A DNA stretch of 64,000 nt from Antilocapra americana (taxonomy: Eukaryota > Chordata > Mammalia > Artiodactyla > Antilocapridae): assembly GCA_007570785.1 (NCBI GenBank), contig ML661900.1:9184039-9248038 (forward strand), in the 5' to 3' direction. How positions within the stretch are numbered: position 1 is the stretch's first letter; every line of letters starts with the position of its first letter. Both the position numbers and the translations under genes were made by a program. This document shows, in pieces, positions 44,620 through 57,365 of the stretch. The notes below the pieces were generated by a model. That model searched no databases. It had not been told where the DNA came from and saw only the letters and a list, made by a program, of their open reading frames with translations.

Positions 44620-44822
44620 GGTGGTGTAGCATGCTCAGTTTTATCTGACTCTTTGTGACCCCATGGACTGTAGCCTGCCAGGCTCCTCTGTCCATGAAAT
44701 TGTCCAGGCAACAATAATAGAACGGATCGCCGTTTCCTTCTCAGGGGATCTTCCTGACCAAGGGATCGAAACTGTGTCTCCTGCCATCTGAGATTCTTTA
44801 CCACTGTGCCAACTGGGAAGCC
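44620..44822 (-). mobile_element. Bov-tA type SINE
   Basis: 'GTGGTGTAGCATGCTCAGTT' to 'TGTGCCAACTGGGAAGCCC'. Confidence 0.9.
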
Positions 44823-45475
44823 CAGAAATCTTTGCTGAGATACACATAATTAAAACCACTAGGTATCCTTCAGACATTCATTAGCATTTAATTCAATAAA
44901 ATCATTTTATGAACTCTCTTGAATTTCTCAAGGAGAATACATCTTCACTTAAGAGCATACATCCTTGAAGTTAAGCAGTTTTCCCTGGAATCAATTCTAA
45001 CTGATAGTGCATAACAATCAAGTGAGATTCAAGCTCAGCATCCCTTGTATACAGAACAAAAGAAAATGAAGGAAAGTAAGTTTTAGAAGGTACCTGTTGA
45101 TTACTAAGAAATGGAAAAACCTGTGAGGTAGGACAGGCTGCCTTGCATGTGTTTCTGGGTGGATGTGAGAGAGAAGTGGGAAGAGAGAGAGACTGAGAGT
45201 AACCTGTAGGGAATGTAGCCATGTGATGTGCTGACCCAGGCTCTCCAGCCTGAAGACCATCACCGTCAGAGGCTAAGCCTTCTTCATCTGCTAGGGTAGC
45301 ACTTCTCTTTCTTGTGCCCCTTTATTCATTAATACCATCAAAAGCAATATGTCAGATAATTGGCTTAAAAATGTGCTCAAATTGTTTTCCCCCCTGCTGT
45401 GGATGTGATAACAGAGTATTAGTCAAGGGAATATGGGACTTTGAAAGAAGACAGCATATGAGAACACTGATATGT
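44823..45475. other. Single-copy spacer
   Basis: No repeat recognised. The two overlapping minus-strand frames at 44971-45263 lack any recognisable domain. Confidence 0.4.
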
Positions 45476-45682
45476 TTGTATGTGCTAAGTTGCTTCAGTC
45501 ATGTCTGATTCTTAGCGACCCTCTGAACCCTAAGGGGGTCCTCTGCCCATGGAATTCTCCAGGCAAGAATACTAGAGTGGATAGCCTTTCCCTTCTCCAG
45601 GGAATCTTCCTGACCAGAGACTGAACCCAAGTCTCCCATACTGCAGGCGGATTCGTTACTGTCTGAGCTACAAGGGAAGCCC
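45476..45682 (-). mobile_element. Bov-tA type SINE
   Basis: 'GTATGTGCTAAGTTGCTTCA' to 'GAGCTACAAGGGAAGCCC'. Flanks AACACTGATATGT and AACATTGATGT look like a diverged target duplication. Confidence 0.9.
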
Positions 45683-47525
45683 AAACATTGATGTACCGTG
45701 TTCTAATTACCTAACCACCAGCAGTATCTGTAATGACAACTTTCAACAACTTAGGCCAGAATATGATGTATTGTTTTTTCTAGAATATCTTACAGTATCC
45801 CAAGAAAAAGGAAATTGAACTGTTTAGAAATAGAGTCATTCTTTGGTTTTTAGTACCTACCCCAATATTAAAAGAGGGTAGGACTTTGACTTTCTATACA
45901 AATATGCATGATTTGACTATATACAATGATAAATAACACATTTTCAGAAAAATAATTGATAATATTCAAGAACTGTTCAAAGTCCTAACCAATGGTTTTC
46001 AAGCACTATTGTTACAGTAGATTTTTTCTCTTACTCTCTTATTTTGTCTTCTGCTTCTATCTCTGTCTTTGTTTATTTTCCTCCTCCTCATATACTTTTT
46101 CCTTTTTGTTTAGTCAATGGTTAAATGGACTGTTACATTAAAGTTTACTATTTAAGCAAGAAAAACACAAACAAGGCCAGAAAGTTAAAACAGAGATGAC
46201 GGCAGGAAACCAAGTTTTACACAACCATTAACTACGAGTGTCTCCATTCCTACCTTCGGTGTATGCCCAGAGAATACCAACAATCATAGCAGTTTTCAAA
46301 AGGAATTTTGAAACTCTTTACTAAAGAAAAATCTGCAGTAATAGTATAATTCTACTTACTACTTGAGAATTTCACTGATTTTAGACCTGTAGGAGAGTTA
46401 TTTTAACAATGAAGTTGCCTGCTTACAAATTCAAATAATCCCTCTAAGGCAATACTAACATTTTCCAATTGCATACTTATTTCTGAAATTTCACTGTCTT
46501 TACTTTTGAATCTAAATGTTCCATATTAGCTTATTAATTAACATATTAAGTAACATAATTTGAATTCCTGAACAATGTAGTTCAAACTTTTATGGTGATC
46601 ATATTACTGTCCCCTCTTAACCAAAAAATACTCTGGGAAGGATTTCCTCATGTTTCTATGAGCAGACTTATCAGATAATTTGCTTGTTTTTAGAAGAAAA
46701 AAGAATACACCACTTGACATGAACCAACAGAGGTTGACGTAGTGATAGTTTTATACCTTTTGCCATTCTTTAAAATTAGAGGTCTTGATACCTATATTCA
46801 TGGGTGTAGCAGAATTTTAAGTTATGAATAATAAGGGTGAAATTGATACACATACCTCTGGTGCTCATAAGTATCTTAAATTGAGGATAATGGAGAGTCT
46901 ATTTGGAAAAAAGAGAGGTATACAACATACATCTCCAGTGATAATGTAACATACGCTAACTTACTCAAAAAGGAACTATTTAGCTAATTTATTTAATTTT
47001 TGTTTTTCTCTAAGAACTTTATCAATATTTTTATGACTATCAAAGCAGAATTTTTTTTACATTCCTTCCTCCAAACTTCTGACTCCAAGACTAGTGGGTT
47101 TCTCTGATTGTTACAACTCTCCATTACATCATCATTATCAGTATCATTAGGAAGAATTTTATTAAAAGGCATTAATATTAAAGATGTACTACCTAGAGAT
47201 GGTTTAGGGCAATCTAGTACATTCTATCAAATGGTGATTTCCATTAGCAGTTTTTGATTGACTTTTATCTTAAACTATCTTGACTGACTTGCTGACATCT
47301 ACCATCTTCATTAATAATTAAAGTTAACTGAAACATTGTATCTATAAATACTCTAATAATATACACAAATAAATTAGTGAAGATATCACATCCAGAATAT
47401 AAAAACGATAAAAGTAACTTTAAAAATCTTAGGTGTTATGAATATAATTGTTAAAATATTTTTAAATGGGAGGTCTGGATATGAAAGGAATCCCCTGGAA
47501 AAAATTTCAGAAATACAAAGACAAA

Positions 47526-47560
<35 letters not shown>

Positions 47561-48297
47561 CAAGGATATACTACTAATCTGAGAGGTTCAATAGCTGATG
47601 AATAAAAATTTCAAAAAAAAAAAAGGATAAAATTGAACCACAATAAATCAAAGAACTCTTAAAAAGGATTTTTACCAAACTGAAAACATAAATCTTCACA
47701 TTAAAAGATTCCACCAAGGGCCCAGAAAAATGAGTAAAAATACTTTCACACTTATATAATCCTTGTTATGAAAGTTCAGAGTATCAAAAATACAAAGAGG
47801 ATCTAAAAGTTCAAACTGGGAAGCAAAAACCAATAAAAGAGATTCATATCCCTTTGATTTTAGCAACTGTATAGTGTACTGACAACAGTAAAGTAATTCC
47901 ATCAAAATATTAAAAAAAAATTTTTCTGTCTAGAGTTTCATTATTAATTTGTCATAATATATAGAAAGATTTACTATACAAGGATTTGGTACATTTGTCT
48001 TCTAATGCAGTTTTACTAAATTATGTAAAGAATTACTCCAACAAAATGAGACATGTACCAGGAAAAAGCAAGTCATAACTTTCAGGAGGCAGTGTTTCCA
48101 GTTCTGACAAGCAATGAAAGAAAGTTTTACTATGATTGATACCATCTAGAGTAGAGAAAATAATAATTCATATGGAGCCAGAGAAATCTAATTTGTGGAA
48201 GAGAAATCTTTAAAAACATAGAGACTATACTGGAAAATTTAAGAGTTTGACTGAGAATTGGAAAACATGTAGGAAAAGTTTGGAATACTTAAAGTCA
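45683..48297. other. Long single-copy block
   Basis: No transposon or gene recognised in 2.6 kb, apart from (CA)15 at 47527-47556 and an A run near 47613. Confidence 0.4.
47527..47556. repeat. (CA)15 microsatellite
   Basis: Uninterrupted CA/AC dinucleotide run, a likely length polymorphism. Confidence 0.95.
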
Positions 48298-48309
48298 GTT
48301 CTAAAATTA

Positions 48310-48528
48310 TTGTTGTTGTCTTATGTAGTTAGTAACTCATGTCCAGCTCTTTGTGACCCCCACAGACTATAGCCTGTCAGGCTTCTCTGTCCATGGGATT
48401 TCCCAGACAAGAATAGTGGAGTGGGTTGTCATTTTGTTCTCCAGGAGATCCTCCTGACCCAGGGATACAACCTGTATCTCCTGCATTGGAAGGTGGATTC
48501 TTTACTACTGAGCCACCTGGGAAACCCC
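48310..48528 (-). mobile_element. Bov-tA type SINE
   Basis: 'TTGTTGTTGTCTTATGTAGT' to 'GAGCCACCTGGGAAACCCC'. GTTCTAAAATTA is duplicated exactly at 48298-48309 and 48529-48540. Confidence 0.93.
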
Positions 48529-48540
48529 GTTCTAAAATTA

Positions 48541-49702
48541 GGGATTTATTATTGAAACATTGATGTATAAATTATTCTCTGCTTAAGCATATTATTTAAA
48601 GTCACACAAAGGAAGTAAGAGAACTAAGGGTAATACCAATATTGAATATAATTGTAAGGCATTTGTCAGAGAGATAGGAATGAATAATATCAATGAGCTA
48701 CATTTTTTCATTTATTTTAGAAAATTGTCATTTAAGGTGTTTAAAACATTAATTATCCTTTTACTGGAGCAGATTTGTAAAGATACATGTATGTATGTAT
48801 TAGGTTTCTGAATGAATGTAATGAAGATAAAAAGATAAAATGTTAAAAATAATGGCGAATGCAAAAGCACTTAGCAAAATAAAGTAAGCATCCATTTTTT
48901 TTTTTTTTTTTAAGTTATTTCAGGCCAGATGAGATTGGATGAGAGGGGAAAGAAAAGGGAGCATGCAGTTACTGGCGCTGTTTGGTGCCATGTGAGAGTG
49001 AGGAGGGCAAGTGAAAGAATAAACCTCCAAATCTGCTCTGGGGAAACATGGTCCTTTTGGCAAACAGCTAAATCCAACTGCCTTGACTATACATCTTCTT
49101 AAGCAAAAACGCACCACGTAAGCACTCTTTGCTGGCATGCAGAAGCCTTTTCATTAGAGCCAGTTTTATATTCAGGGAATGTGCTTTCAACACAATATTT
49201 GGGATTCATCTGAGGAACTGTTAAGATAGAATTCAAATAAGAAGGCATATCTGCATTGATTTAAAAATATTTATTAAGTTATATATGCAGTCTTTTCATT
49301 TTAACTTTAATTCAATAGGAATTTATTTTCCTCTAATGTATAGATTATAGGTCTGCATTTTCTTTGTTACATACTAAATTATTAAGTGTAAAACTTATGT
49401 TTCTAGTACACAGATATCTTTCCAGTATTCCATCTAGATGTGGCCTACATACTGCATTTTAATCATCATTTCTTTAGAAAATATTGTAAGATTTGGCAGA
49501 TGTTGGTGTTTCTTTCTTCATTATTTATTATTATTTTGATTGTTATATAATGTTCTTACTTTAAATCTAAATCTGGAATCACATCACCTCTATAAAATGT
49601 TTTCTGATATTTACTTATAATCATATCCAACACATCTTCACATTTTAAACACCCAAATAAATCAGTAATTATGCATTGTATCCCCCCATCCATATCTCTA
49701 AT
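48541..49702. other. Single-copy spacer
   Basis: It holds a 20-base T run near 48895-48914; no gene recognised. Confidence 0.4.
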
Positions 49703-49718
49703 AAGAAGGTCCGTCTGT

Positions 49719-50345
49719 GCTTTTATTTCCAATATTCTGGGAGGTGGGTCATGTAGGATCCCGCTTTGGTTTATGTCAGAGAGTGTTTTGCCAATGTTAT
49801 CCTCTAGGAGTTTTATAGTTTCTGGTCTTATGCTTAGATCTTTGATCCATTTTGAGTTTATCTTTGTGTATGGTGTTAGAAAGTGTTCCAGTTTCATTCT
49901 TTTACAAGTGGCTGTCCAGTTTTCCCAGCACCACTTGTTAAAGAGGTTGTCTTTTCTCCATTGTATATTCTTGCCTCCTTTGTCAAAGATAAGGTGGCCA
50001 TAGATGCGTGGATTTATCTCTGGGCTTTCTATTTTGTTCCATTGATCTATATTTCTGTCTTTGTGCCAGTACCAGACTGTCTTAATGACTGTGGATTTGT
50101 AGTATAGCCTTAAGTCAGGTAGGTTGATTCCTCCAGTTCCATTCTTCTTTCTCAAGATTGCTTTGGCTATATGAGGTTTTTTGTATTTCCATACAAATTG
50201 TGAAATTATTTGTTCTAATTCTCTGAAAAAGACCTCTGGTAGCTTGACAGGAATTGCATTGAATCTATAGATTGCTTTGGGTAGTATACTCATTTTCACT
50301 ATATTGATTCTTCCAATCCACGAACACGGCACATTTCTCCATCTG
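49719..50345 (-). mobile_element. Young L1, inverted 5' segment (ORF2)
   Basis: Minus-strand L1 ORF2 with an open frame: '[20 protein letters not shown]', '[20 protein letters not shown]', '[20 protein letters not shown]' and '[17 protein letters not shown]'. The frame runs on into host DNA to 49556, giving a chimeric 272-codon reading. The outer end abuts a 16-bp target repeat (AAGAAGGTCCGTCTGT, 49703-49718). The copy is young, since this segment has no frameshift. Confidence 0.93.
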
Positions 50346-51032
50346 TTTGTGGGATTGCAAACTAGTACAGCCATTATGGAAAACAGTGTGGAGGTTCCTT
50401 AAAAAACTGCAAATAGACCTGCCATATGACCCAGCAATCCCACTGCTAGGCATATACACCGAGGAAACCAGAATTGAAAGAGCCACGTGTACCCCAATGT
50501 TTATCGCTACTTTGTTTACAATAGCCAGGACATGGAAGCAACCTAGATGCCCATCAACTGACGAATGGATTAGAAAGCTGTGGTACATATACACAATGGA
50601 ATATTACTCAGCATTAAAAAAAAAAGTCATTTGAATCAGTTCTACTCAGATGGACGAAACTGGAGCCCATTATTCAGAGTGAAGTAAGCCGGAAGCAAAA
50701 ACAACAATGCAGTATATTAACGCATATATATGGAATTTAGAAAGATGGTAACGAGAACCCAGCATGCGAGACAGTAAAAGGAACGCATATGTATAGAGTG
50801 GACTCTGTGGATGAGGGAAAGGGTGGAATGATATGGGAGAATGGCATTGAAACATGTTAATTACCATATGTCTAATCAATCGCCAGCCCAGGATTGATGC
50901 TCGGGGCTGGTGCAGCGAGATTTCCCGGGGGGAGGGAGGACGGAGGGGGGTCCTGGAGGGGTAGCATATGTAAACCCATGGTGATATCATGTCATTGTAT
51001 GGCAAAACTAATTTTAAAAAAAGTGAAAAAAA
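50346..51032 (+). mobile_element. Young L1, 3' segment with tail
   Basis: Sense ORF2 C-terminus ('[20 protein letters not shown]', '[20 protein letters not shown]'), then 3' UTR with the 'AATCGCCAGCCCAGGATTGA' block, G-rich polypurine tract, 'ATGTAAACCCATGGTGATAT' and an A-rich end. The right target repeat AAGAAGGTCCATCTGT (51033-51048) matches the left one at 15 of 16. The piece of ORF2 between the two segments is missing, as usual in twin-primed L1. Confidence 0.95.
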
Positions 51033-51048
51033 AAGAAGGTCCATCTGT

Positions 51049-52218
51049 CTGTCTCCCTCAATATCTCTATATCTGTATATCAAAAAACTATCACAATAAA
51101 TTTTTTTAGCTTTTAGAAAGTTTTCATTAGTGTATAAGCTATTTGCTAGTATTTTATAAATACATTATTTCATTTAAAAATAATGAAAGTATTCTGCAGA
51201 GGGTAGAAGAAACCTAGGGAACCCAGAACCAATACTGCAAGAATGAATATGTCTAAAGATAGCTGGTAAGAACAGTGGGCCAATAATGGATCATTGGAGT
51301 AAAGAGAAGATAATAACAGAAACTGATTTAAGTGGAAAGGGTTAGAGGATATGAGAGGGGGCTACAGGACATAATTTAATTAGTTACATGTGTGAATATA
51401 GAGGGACAGTTGTAATTGAGAATTTAATAATGCTTCTGAAGTTTGTTCAGAAGCCTATCACTTTCCTTTTAGCAATAACAAAAGAGATTGCCTCAAATCA
51501 GATATTCAACTTAGAGGCACAAGTTTTGAAAACTGAAAATCATTAGGTTTAAGAGGTAAGCTATATCAGTCCATTCAGGAAACCCAGTTCTTCCGTATCA
51601 GATGCTGAAAATTCCTTTGAATAGTAAACTATTTGAACTTTCTTAATATATAACTAGTTGTTTTATTTAAACTTGAACAAATGACCAGGGAGGAAGATTA
51701 ATCCATAGGGGTGCAGAGCTTACTATTTTCTCAAGGGCTAATTCTAAGAATTACCTCCTTGAATAAAGCTTGCTATGATAGAAGTGAACTTGGAAAGTTT
51801 TTCCAGTGTTTTTTCACAAAGAAATGTAATTTTTAATATTTAATGAAGAATAGTTCATGAAAAAATTAGGTTAATAATGAAAATCTAGATGTCCAATAGT
51901 TTCACAAACATATTTTTGTGATTATTGCTGCTAATGGCACTAGGAAGAGACTGTCATTTAAATGTATTTCCAGGATTTCTTTCCTCAAAATGATCAATTT
52001 TATTCAATTTTACATATTTTGAGACTGGTGTGTTTGCTGTTAGGGCATAATTATCCAACATTGTTGATTAATTTCTAATATTCATTAATTTTTATGTATG
52101 ATTATAAAAGCCTTTTGGGTACCTGGACCCACTTCTACTGTTTGGGAGGGTGATTTTCCCCATACCACCAACAAACAGCGCTTCATAATTCAACCCAATT
52201 CAAACATTATCATCTACC
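51049..52218. other. Single-copy spacer
   Basis: Nothing recognised. Confidence 0.4.
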
Positions 52219-52422
52219 AGGGTTTCCCTTGTGGCTCACAAGAATCTGCCTGCAATGCAGGAGACCTGGTTTGATCCCTGGGTTGGGAAGATCCCTGGAG
52301 AAGGGAACAACTGCCCACTCCAGCCTGGAAAATTCCATGGACAGAGAATCCTGGCAGGCTACAGTCCATCGGGTAGCAAAGAGACGGACATGACTGAATG
52401 ACTAACACTTTCATTTTCACTC
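52219..52422 (+). mobile_element. Bov-tA type SINE
   Basis: 'GGGTTTCCCTTGTGGCTCAC' to 'GACTAACACTTTCATTTTCA'. Complete. Confidence 0.92.
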
Positions 52423-53229
52423 TTGCAGGAAGACAGCTACAGTATTACCATATATAACTACAGTTTGAACTAGATGTTTAGATCCAGAAGGAATCTAGCA
52501 AAGTCTGTTAAAATTCCTCTCTGTGTCCCCACCGTCTCTGCATTGCCCAGCAAATGTTTCTCTACAAAACATTTGCTTTTCCATGTCCATGTGAATTCCC
52601 TTCCTTCTTTTTGAAAGTTCCAAACCACTACTCTCAGCATCCTATTGTGTCTTTAGCTGTAGATAGTCTTTAAGGTGAGGGATTCAGCCATTTTGGCAAG
52701 TTAATTCTCTTGAATCTCTCCCCTATATACATGCTATTAAACTTTTGTTTGATTTTCTCCTATTAATCTATCTCAAGTCAATTTAATTCTTAGATCAACC
52801 AAAAGAACTTAGATGGGTGGAAGAAAATTTCTTCCCCCCTAACATTATAAATCACAATGTCATAAAAAGTAAATATCACCTACTCTGTAATATGTAGAGA
52901 ATACTAAAAAGCATACAAAATAGAATTTTCAATTACCATAAAACTATTTTGCTAGATATACATCTTTTCTAGCTACTTACAAAAAGACAGTGTAGATAAT
53001 ATTCCAAATGAAACCTTCAGGCTTATAAAGTAAAATGTTTTATGTTGTGAATTATCTATTATAATTAATATTAAAAGAAGAACAGCTACACTAACTTGAT
53101 CAAATATGTAATGGGAAAAATCCTTTTAACCAAATATTTCTATTTTTAAAAGAAATATATATAGGTATATATTGTAGATAGTATGCATATTTCAAAATGC
53201 AACAAGTGTCAATTAAAAGAAAAACTCAC
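52423..53229. other. Single-copy spacer
   Basis: Nothing recognised. Confidence 0.4.
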
Positions 53230-53525
53230 AACATAAAGGTTGTTTTATTTGGGGACCCTAATGAGGACTATAGCTCAAGAAGTAGATAGCCTCTCAGGTT
53301 GCTCTTAGGAACTGCTCCAAAGAGGTAAGGGAGGAGCCAGGATGTCTATATACATATGAAATTTTTTTATTTTTTGGCTGGGTCATGTAGTTAAGTGTAA
53401 AAGATTACTGCTAATCATAATGAACAGACATCTCAGTTTAGCAATTTTAAGTGCTTTTCTATGTGTGGAAAGATGCAAGAATCTGGGGTCACTGAAATTT
53501 GTCATTAGATATGCATCTTAACTGG

Positions 53526-53658
53526 AGGAGGGCATGGCAACCCACTCCAGTATTCTTGTCTGAATAATTCCATGGACTGAGGAGCCTGGCAGACTACAGT
53601 CCATAGGGTTGCAAGGAGTCAGACATGACTGAAGCACCTTAGCACACACATACACATA
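53526..53658 (+). mobile_element. 5'-truncated SINE
   Basis: 'GGAGGGCATGGCAACCCACT' to a CACACATACACATA tail. CATCTTAACTGG occurs exactly on both sides (53514-53525 and 53659-53670). Confidence 0.9.
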
Positions 53659-53668
53659 CATCTTAACT

Positions 53669-53886
53669 GGGCTTCCCTAGTGACTTAGTGGTAAAGAATC
53701 CACCTTACCAAGCAGGAGACTCAGATTCGCGGTTTGGGTCAACTCCAGAAAGATTGCCTGGAGAAGGAAATGGCAACCCACTCCAGTATTCTTGCCTGGA
53801 GAATCTCATGGACAGAGGAGCCTGGGGACTACAATCTGTAGGGTCAGAAAGAGTCAGACACTGCTGCAGCCACTAAACAACAAATA
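53669..53886 (+). mobile_element. Bov-tA type SINE at the same target site
   Basis: Head 'GGGCTTCCCTAGTGACTTAG', end 'CACTGCTGCAGCCACTAAAC'. A third CATCTTA copy follows at 53887, so this SINE used the site already duplicated by its neighbour. Confidence 0.9.
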
Positions 53887-54059
53887 CATCTTAGTTATCT
53901 GGTGCCAGTGTACAAAGCCCAGCATGCTTTCTGTCTTTCTCAAGCCTGAATTCCTCTCGGGTGCACTATAGTAGTTAATGGCTTGATCCTTGTAGAACTG
54001 CAATGGAGGCAGCATTTTTTTTTTGTAATTTACATAGTTTACCACATATCTTTGCAATG

Positions 54060-54135
54060 ATACTTAGTAGAGATAATACTTGTGAAGCGAAGCACTTAGC
54101 TCAATACCTGGCATAGAACAAAAGTTTTAGACACT
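54060..54135 (+). mobile_element. MIR 3' scrap
   Basis: 'GATAATACTTGTGAAGCGAA' and 'GCTCAATACCTGGCATAGAA' match the end of MIR. Confidence 0.5.
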
Positions 54136-54218
54136 TTTGTTTGCCATTGCTATATCTTGAATTGGACTATGATGGGCTGATATTTGTTATGCTCTGTGGT
54201 ATGCGTTTGCATGCATCT

Positions 54219-54440
54219 ATGTGTGCTAAGTCACTTCAGTCATGTCTGACAGTGTGTAGCCTCATGGACTGTAGCCCAACAGGATGTTCTGTCCATGGGC
54301 TTCTTCAGGCAAGAATACTGGAATGGAATGCCATTTCCTTCTCCAAGGGATCTTCCCAACCCAGGGATCGAACCCTTGTCTCTTACATCTCCTGCATTGG
54401 CAGGTGGGTTCTTTACCGCTAGCAGCCACCTTGGAAGCCC
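54219..54440 (-). mobile_element. Bov-tA type SINE
   Basis: 'ATGTGTGCTAAGTCACTTCA' to 'GCCACCTTGGAAGCCC'. Confidence 0.9.
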
Positions 54441-56324
54441 CCAAGGTACTCTATATGTTGCTAAATAATATATTTATGTAAATAAGATTTTAGAAGAACC
54501 TTTTACAAGCAAATAAAAGATTTTTCTGGAAAAAATCTTATCAGCAGAATTCTTGTAATTGCAGACACTTAAGCCTTCCATTAGGTGATAGTTTATTCAT
54601 TATTTGAAATGCTGCAAACTCCTGAAAGGTTATATTGTCCTTTCCTCTAATTCTAGATTTGTGAGATATTCTAGCATTGTGGTTTGTACATTGCCTTTAA
54701 TACACAAATAGTTTTACTAAAGTTAATCCATTAATTTTATAATTTTATAATATCAAGTATTAACTGTCTATACATCCTATAATATATCTCAACTCTTAAC
54801 TAAGAAAGTTGTCAAGCTGATTCACTGCTGCTAATTAATGGTCTGAATTAAATATAACTTGCTGAAACTTCATTTCTTCCCCTGATGACCTGGCCTGTTA
54901 TTTTTGAGCAGTATTCCTTCTACTTCTCTTTGACATCTGAAACAATGTCTTTATAATCATTTGTTTAACAAACGCTCACCTTTCCAGAACAATTGTGTTT
55001 CCTTAGCCTTTTTAAGAGGCACTCCAAAGAGTTCTCTAGTCTAAGAGAAATGCACATTCCCAATTTTTCTTTTTGTTGCCAACATTCTTTTCTCCTTTCC
55101 TGATGATGTTAGATACTATTTATGATTTTGGTTACCCTTGAAGAAATTAATTAATTCCTCCCTAAATTGTTCTTCCTTTCAGTTAAAATAGCAAGACATG
55201 TTAGCAGTGCTCTGTCTGAATTGCTTTGACAGTGTATGATTTTTCCATGATTCTTTGGGTAGTTAGTCACTTCTGAATTCTCTCTGGCATCTCTGATCAG
55301 CTCTTGCAGGATACAATATTTTTCTTTTCTTGATTTGAGATTTATAATTAAGACCTATTATTTATTTGTCTTGTCAAATTAACTTTATTTGAGGAAACAT
55401 GTTAGGTGTCATTTTGACATATCTTTAAAGCAAAATTTAGAATATTTGCTGACAATGTTTAGTTTTGCCATTTAAATAAAACATTCCCTACAGTACAGTA
55501 TGTAAAGCACCACCTTTACTGCTACTGATTTAGGTAAGACATACTTTCTTTCATAGATGTAATCCTTTCTGCAAGGCAGAGGCTAAAGGATTCCACTTTT
55601 CATGTATGGTCTTTTTAGGCCAGGTGAATATTGTTTAATGTGCTGAAGTAGTAATTTGTCCTAGAAATAATATTTTAGATTCCAAAAGTTCCATTGATTA
55701 ACATTTGTACTGGATTGAACAAATTTCAGTAGCTATGCAAAAGATAATAAACCTAAGTGAAATAATGTATATTTACTAATATTCCTGATTTTTTCTCTCT
55801 AAAATCCTGTCCTCGGGCTAAAGCTTTTTGAGAGCAATTCAGAGTTTAATATGTACATTATGAAAAAGTACTTAAAATCTTTCAAAATGTATTTAAGTTT
55901 CTAACTTGTTAATTCAAATTAATTTTGAATTGAGCTAAGAGTACATAGACTAAAAACAAGTTGAAGGTCATAGAAAATAGAATACAACTGTCATTTATTA
56001 ATATTAATGACATATTCCCCAAAATAATACCCATTGACTCATACTTGGTTCAGTATCTATATTATAAATCTATAGAGTGTAAAGCTATAATGCAATAAAG
56101 AAGTGATTAAACTCTTAAGTTGTTGAAATCATCAATGAGGTTCAAATTAAAGCACCTGAAGAATCCAAAGAACATTGGAAAAAAATGATTAAATTTGAAA
56201 TCTCATTTTTTTGTGTGTATTATCTTCTACTGTATTAATTTGTAGTGAAAGAGCACAAAGGCCTGGTTCAGCTAGGAGGTCTGTTTCTAATTGGTTAGAT
56301 TGCCTTAGATAATAATAATCATAG
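54441..56324. other. Single-copy spacer
   Basis: No transposon, RNA gene or exon recognised in 1.9 kb. Confidence 0.4.
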
Positions 56325-56578
56325 TGATAATTATAATAAAAATAATAGTTAATAGTAATTGAGTGGTTTGGTGGTCAGACATTGTATTGACGGTGTCTGC
56401 ACATGATCCCATAATACTTTTAGCAACCTACTTATTATTATCATGTTATAGAAAGGAAATTAAGTTTAGAAAATTAAAGTAACTTGCCCCAAGTTCATAC
56501 AGCTTGATAAAGTTAGAATTAAGAATTTAAATTCAGATTGTATGACTCTAGGAACTATACTCCTAAATTCTAGTTACA
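56325..56578 (-). mobile_element. MIR SINE
   Basis: 'AATAATAGTTAATAGTAATT', 'GTAACTTGCCCCAAGTTCAT' and 'AATTTAAATTCAGATTGTAT' follow reversed MIR. Confidence 0.7.
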
Positions 56579-56926
56579 GCTACATAATTTCTCTGAATAT
56601 CAATTTCTTTACCTGTAAGTAGAAATTGTAAATTAAAATGTGTAGAACTACTGTGACATTCAGTTTTCAGTTGAAAAAAAACATGTTTAAAGAATACCTG
56701 TTCTGCACTGAAGATACCAGGACTATGATATATACTGTACTTTACAGACATATATAGTATGTCTGGGGAAACCAGTACTTCTTACTATTATGGCATTTGT
56801 GGTATACTATGCAGTAAGGATAAATGAACAGGTAATTAAAATAAAATGTGGTAAGTCATCCTTCATTGCGCTCCTTTCTTCACCCCCATATCCAAATATC
56901 AGCAACTTTCTTTGGCTCTACTTACC
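56579..56926. other. Single-copy spacer
   Basis: Nothing recognised. Confidence 0.4.
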
Positions 56927-56933
56927 CACATAT

Positions 56934-57358
56934 TCTAGTAGTCATGTATAGATATGACGGTTGGACCATAAAGAAGGTTGAGTACCAAAGAATTGATGCT
57001 TTCGAACTGTGGTAATTGAGAAGACTCTTGAGAGTCTTGGATAGCAAGGGAATCAAACCAGTCAGTCCTAAAGGAAATCAACCCTGAATAGTCATTGGAA
57101 GGACTGATGCCAAAGCTGGAGCTCCAATACTTTGGCCACCTGTTGTGAAGAGCTGACTCATTGCTCCTGATGCTGGGAAAGATTGAAGGCAGGAGGAGAA
57201 GGGGACAATAGAGGATGAACTGGTTGGATGGTATCACTGACTCAAGGGACATGAGTTTGAGTGAACTCTGGGAGAAAGTGAAGGACAGCAAAGCCTGGTG
57301 TGCTTCAGTCCCTGGGGTCGCAAAGAGTCACACAGGGCTTGGTGACTGAACAAGAACA
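56934..57358 (+). mobile_element. 5'-truncated BovB LINE (C-terminal region and tail)
   Basis: 'GAAGACTCTTGAGAGTCTTG', 'CTCCAATACTTTGGCCACCT' and 'CCTGGGGTCGCAAAGAGTCA' mark the last ~425 bp of BovB. CACATAT repeats (56927-56933 and 57359-57365) are a possible 7-bp target duplication. ORF2 is broken throughout. Confidence 0.9.
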
Positions 57359-57365
57359 CACATAT

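Larger units (their letters stand above)
53230..54050. mobile_element. Probable old interspersed repeat, family not named
   Basis: 'GTTGTTTTATTTGGGGACCC', 'GGAACTGCTCCAAAGAGG', 'AAGATGCAAGAATCTGGGGT', then across the SINEs 'TATCTGGTGCCAGTG' and 'CAAGCCTGAATTCCTCTCGG' resemble a repeat I have seen in other mammalian DNA, but I cannot name it (LTR or 5' L1 region). Two SINEs interrupt it. Based on recall only. Confidence 0.35.

Noticed and set aside
49556..50374. 272-codon open frame as a host gene
   Set aside because: Its body is L1 ORF2; the last ~50 codons are read-through into flanking DNA after the L1 boundary at 49719.
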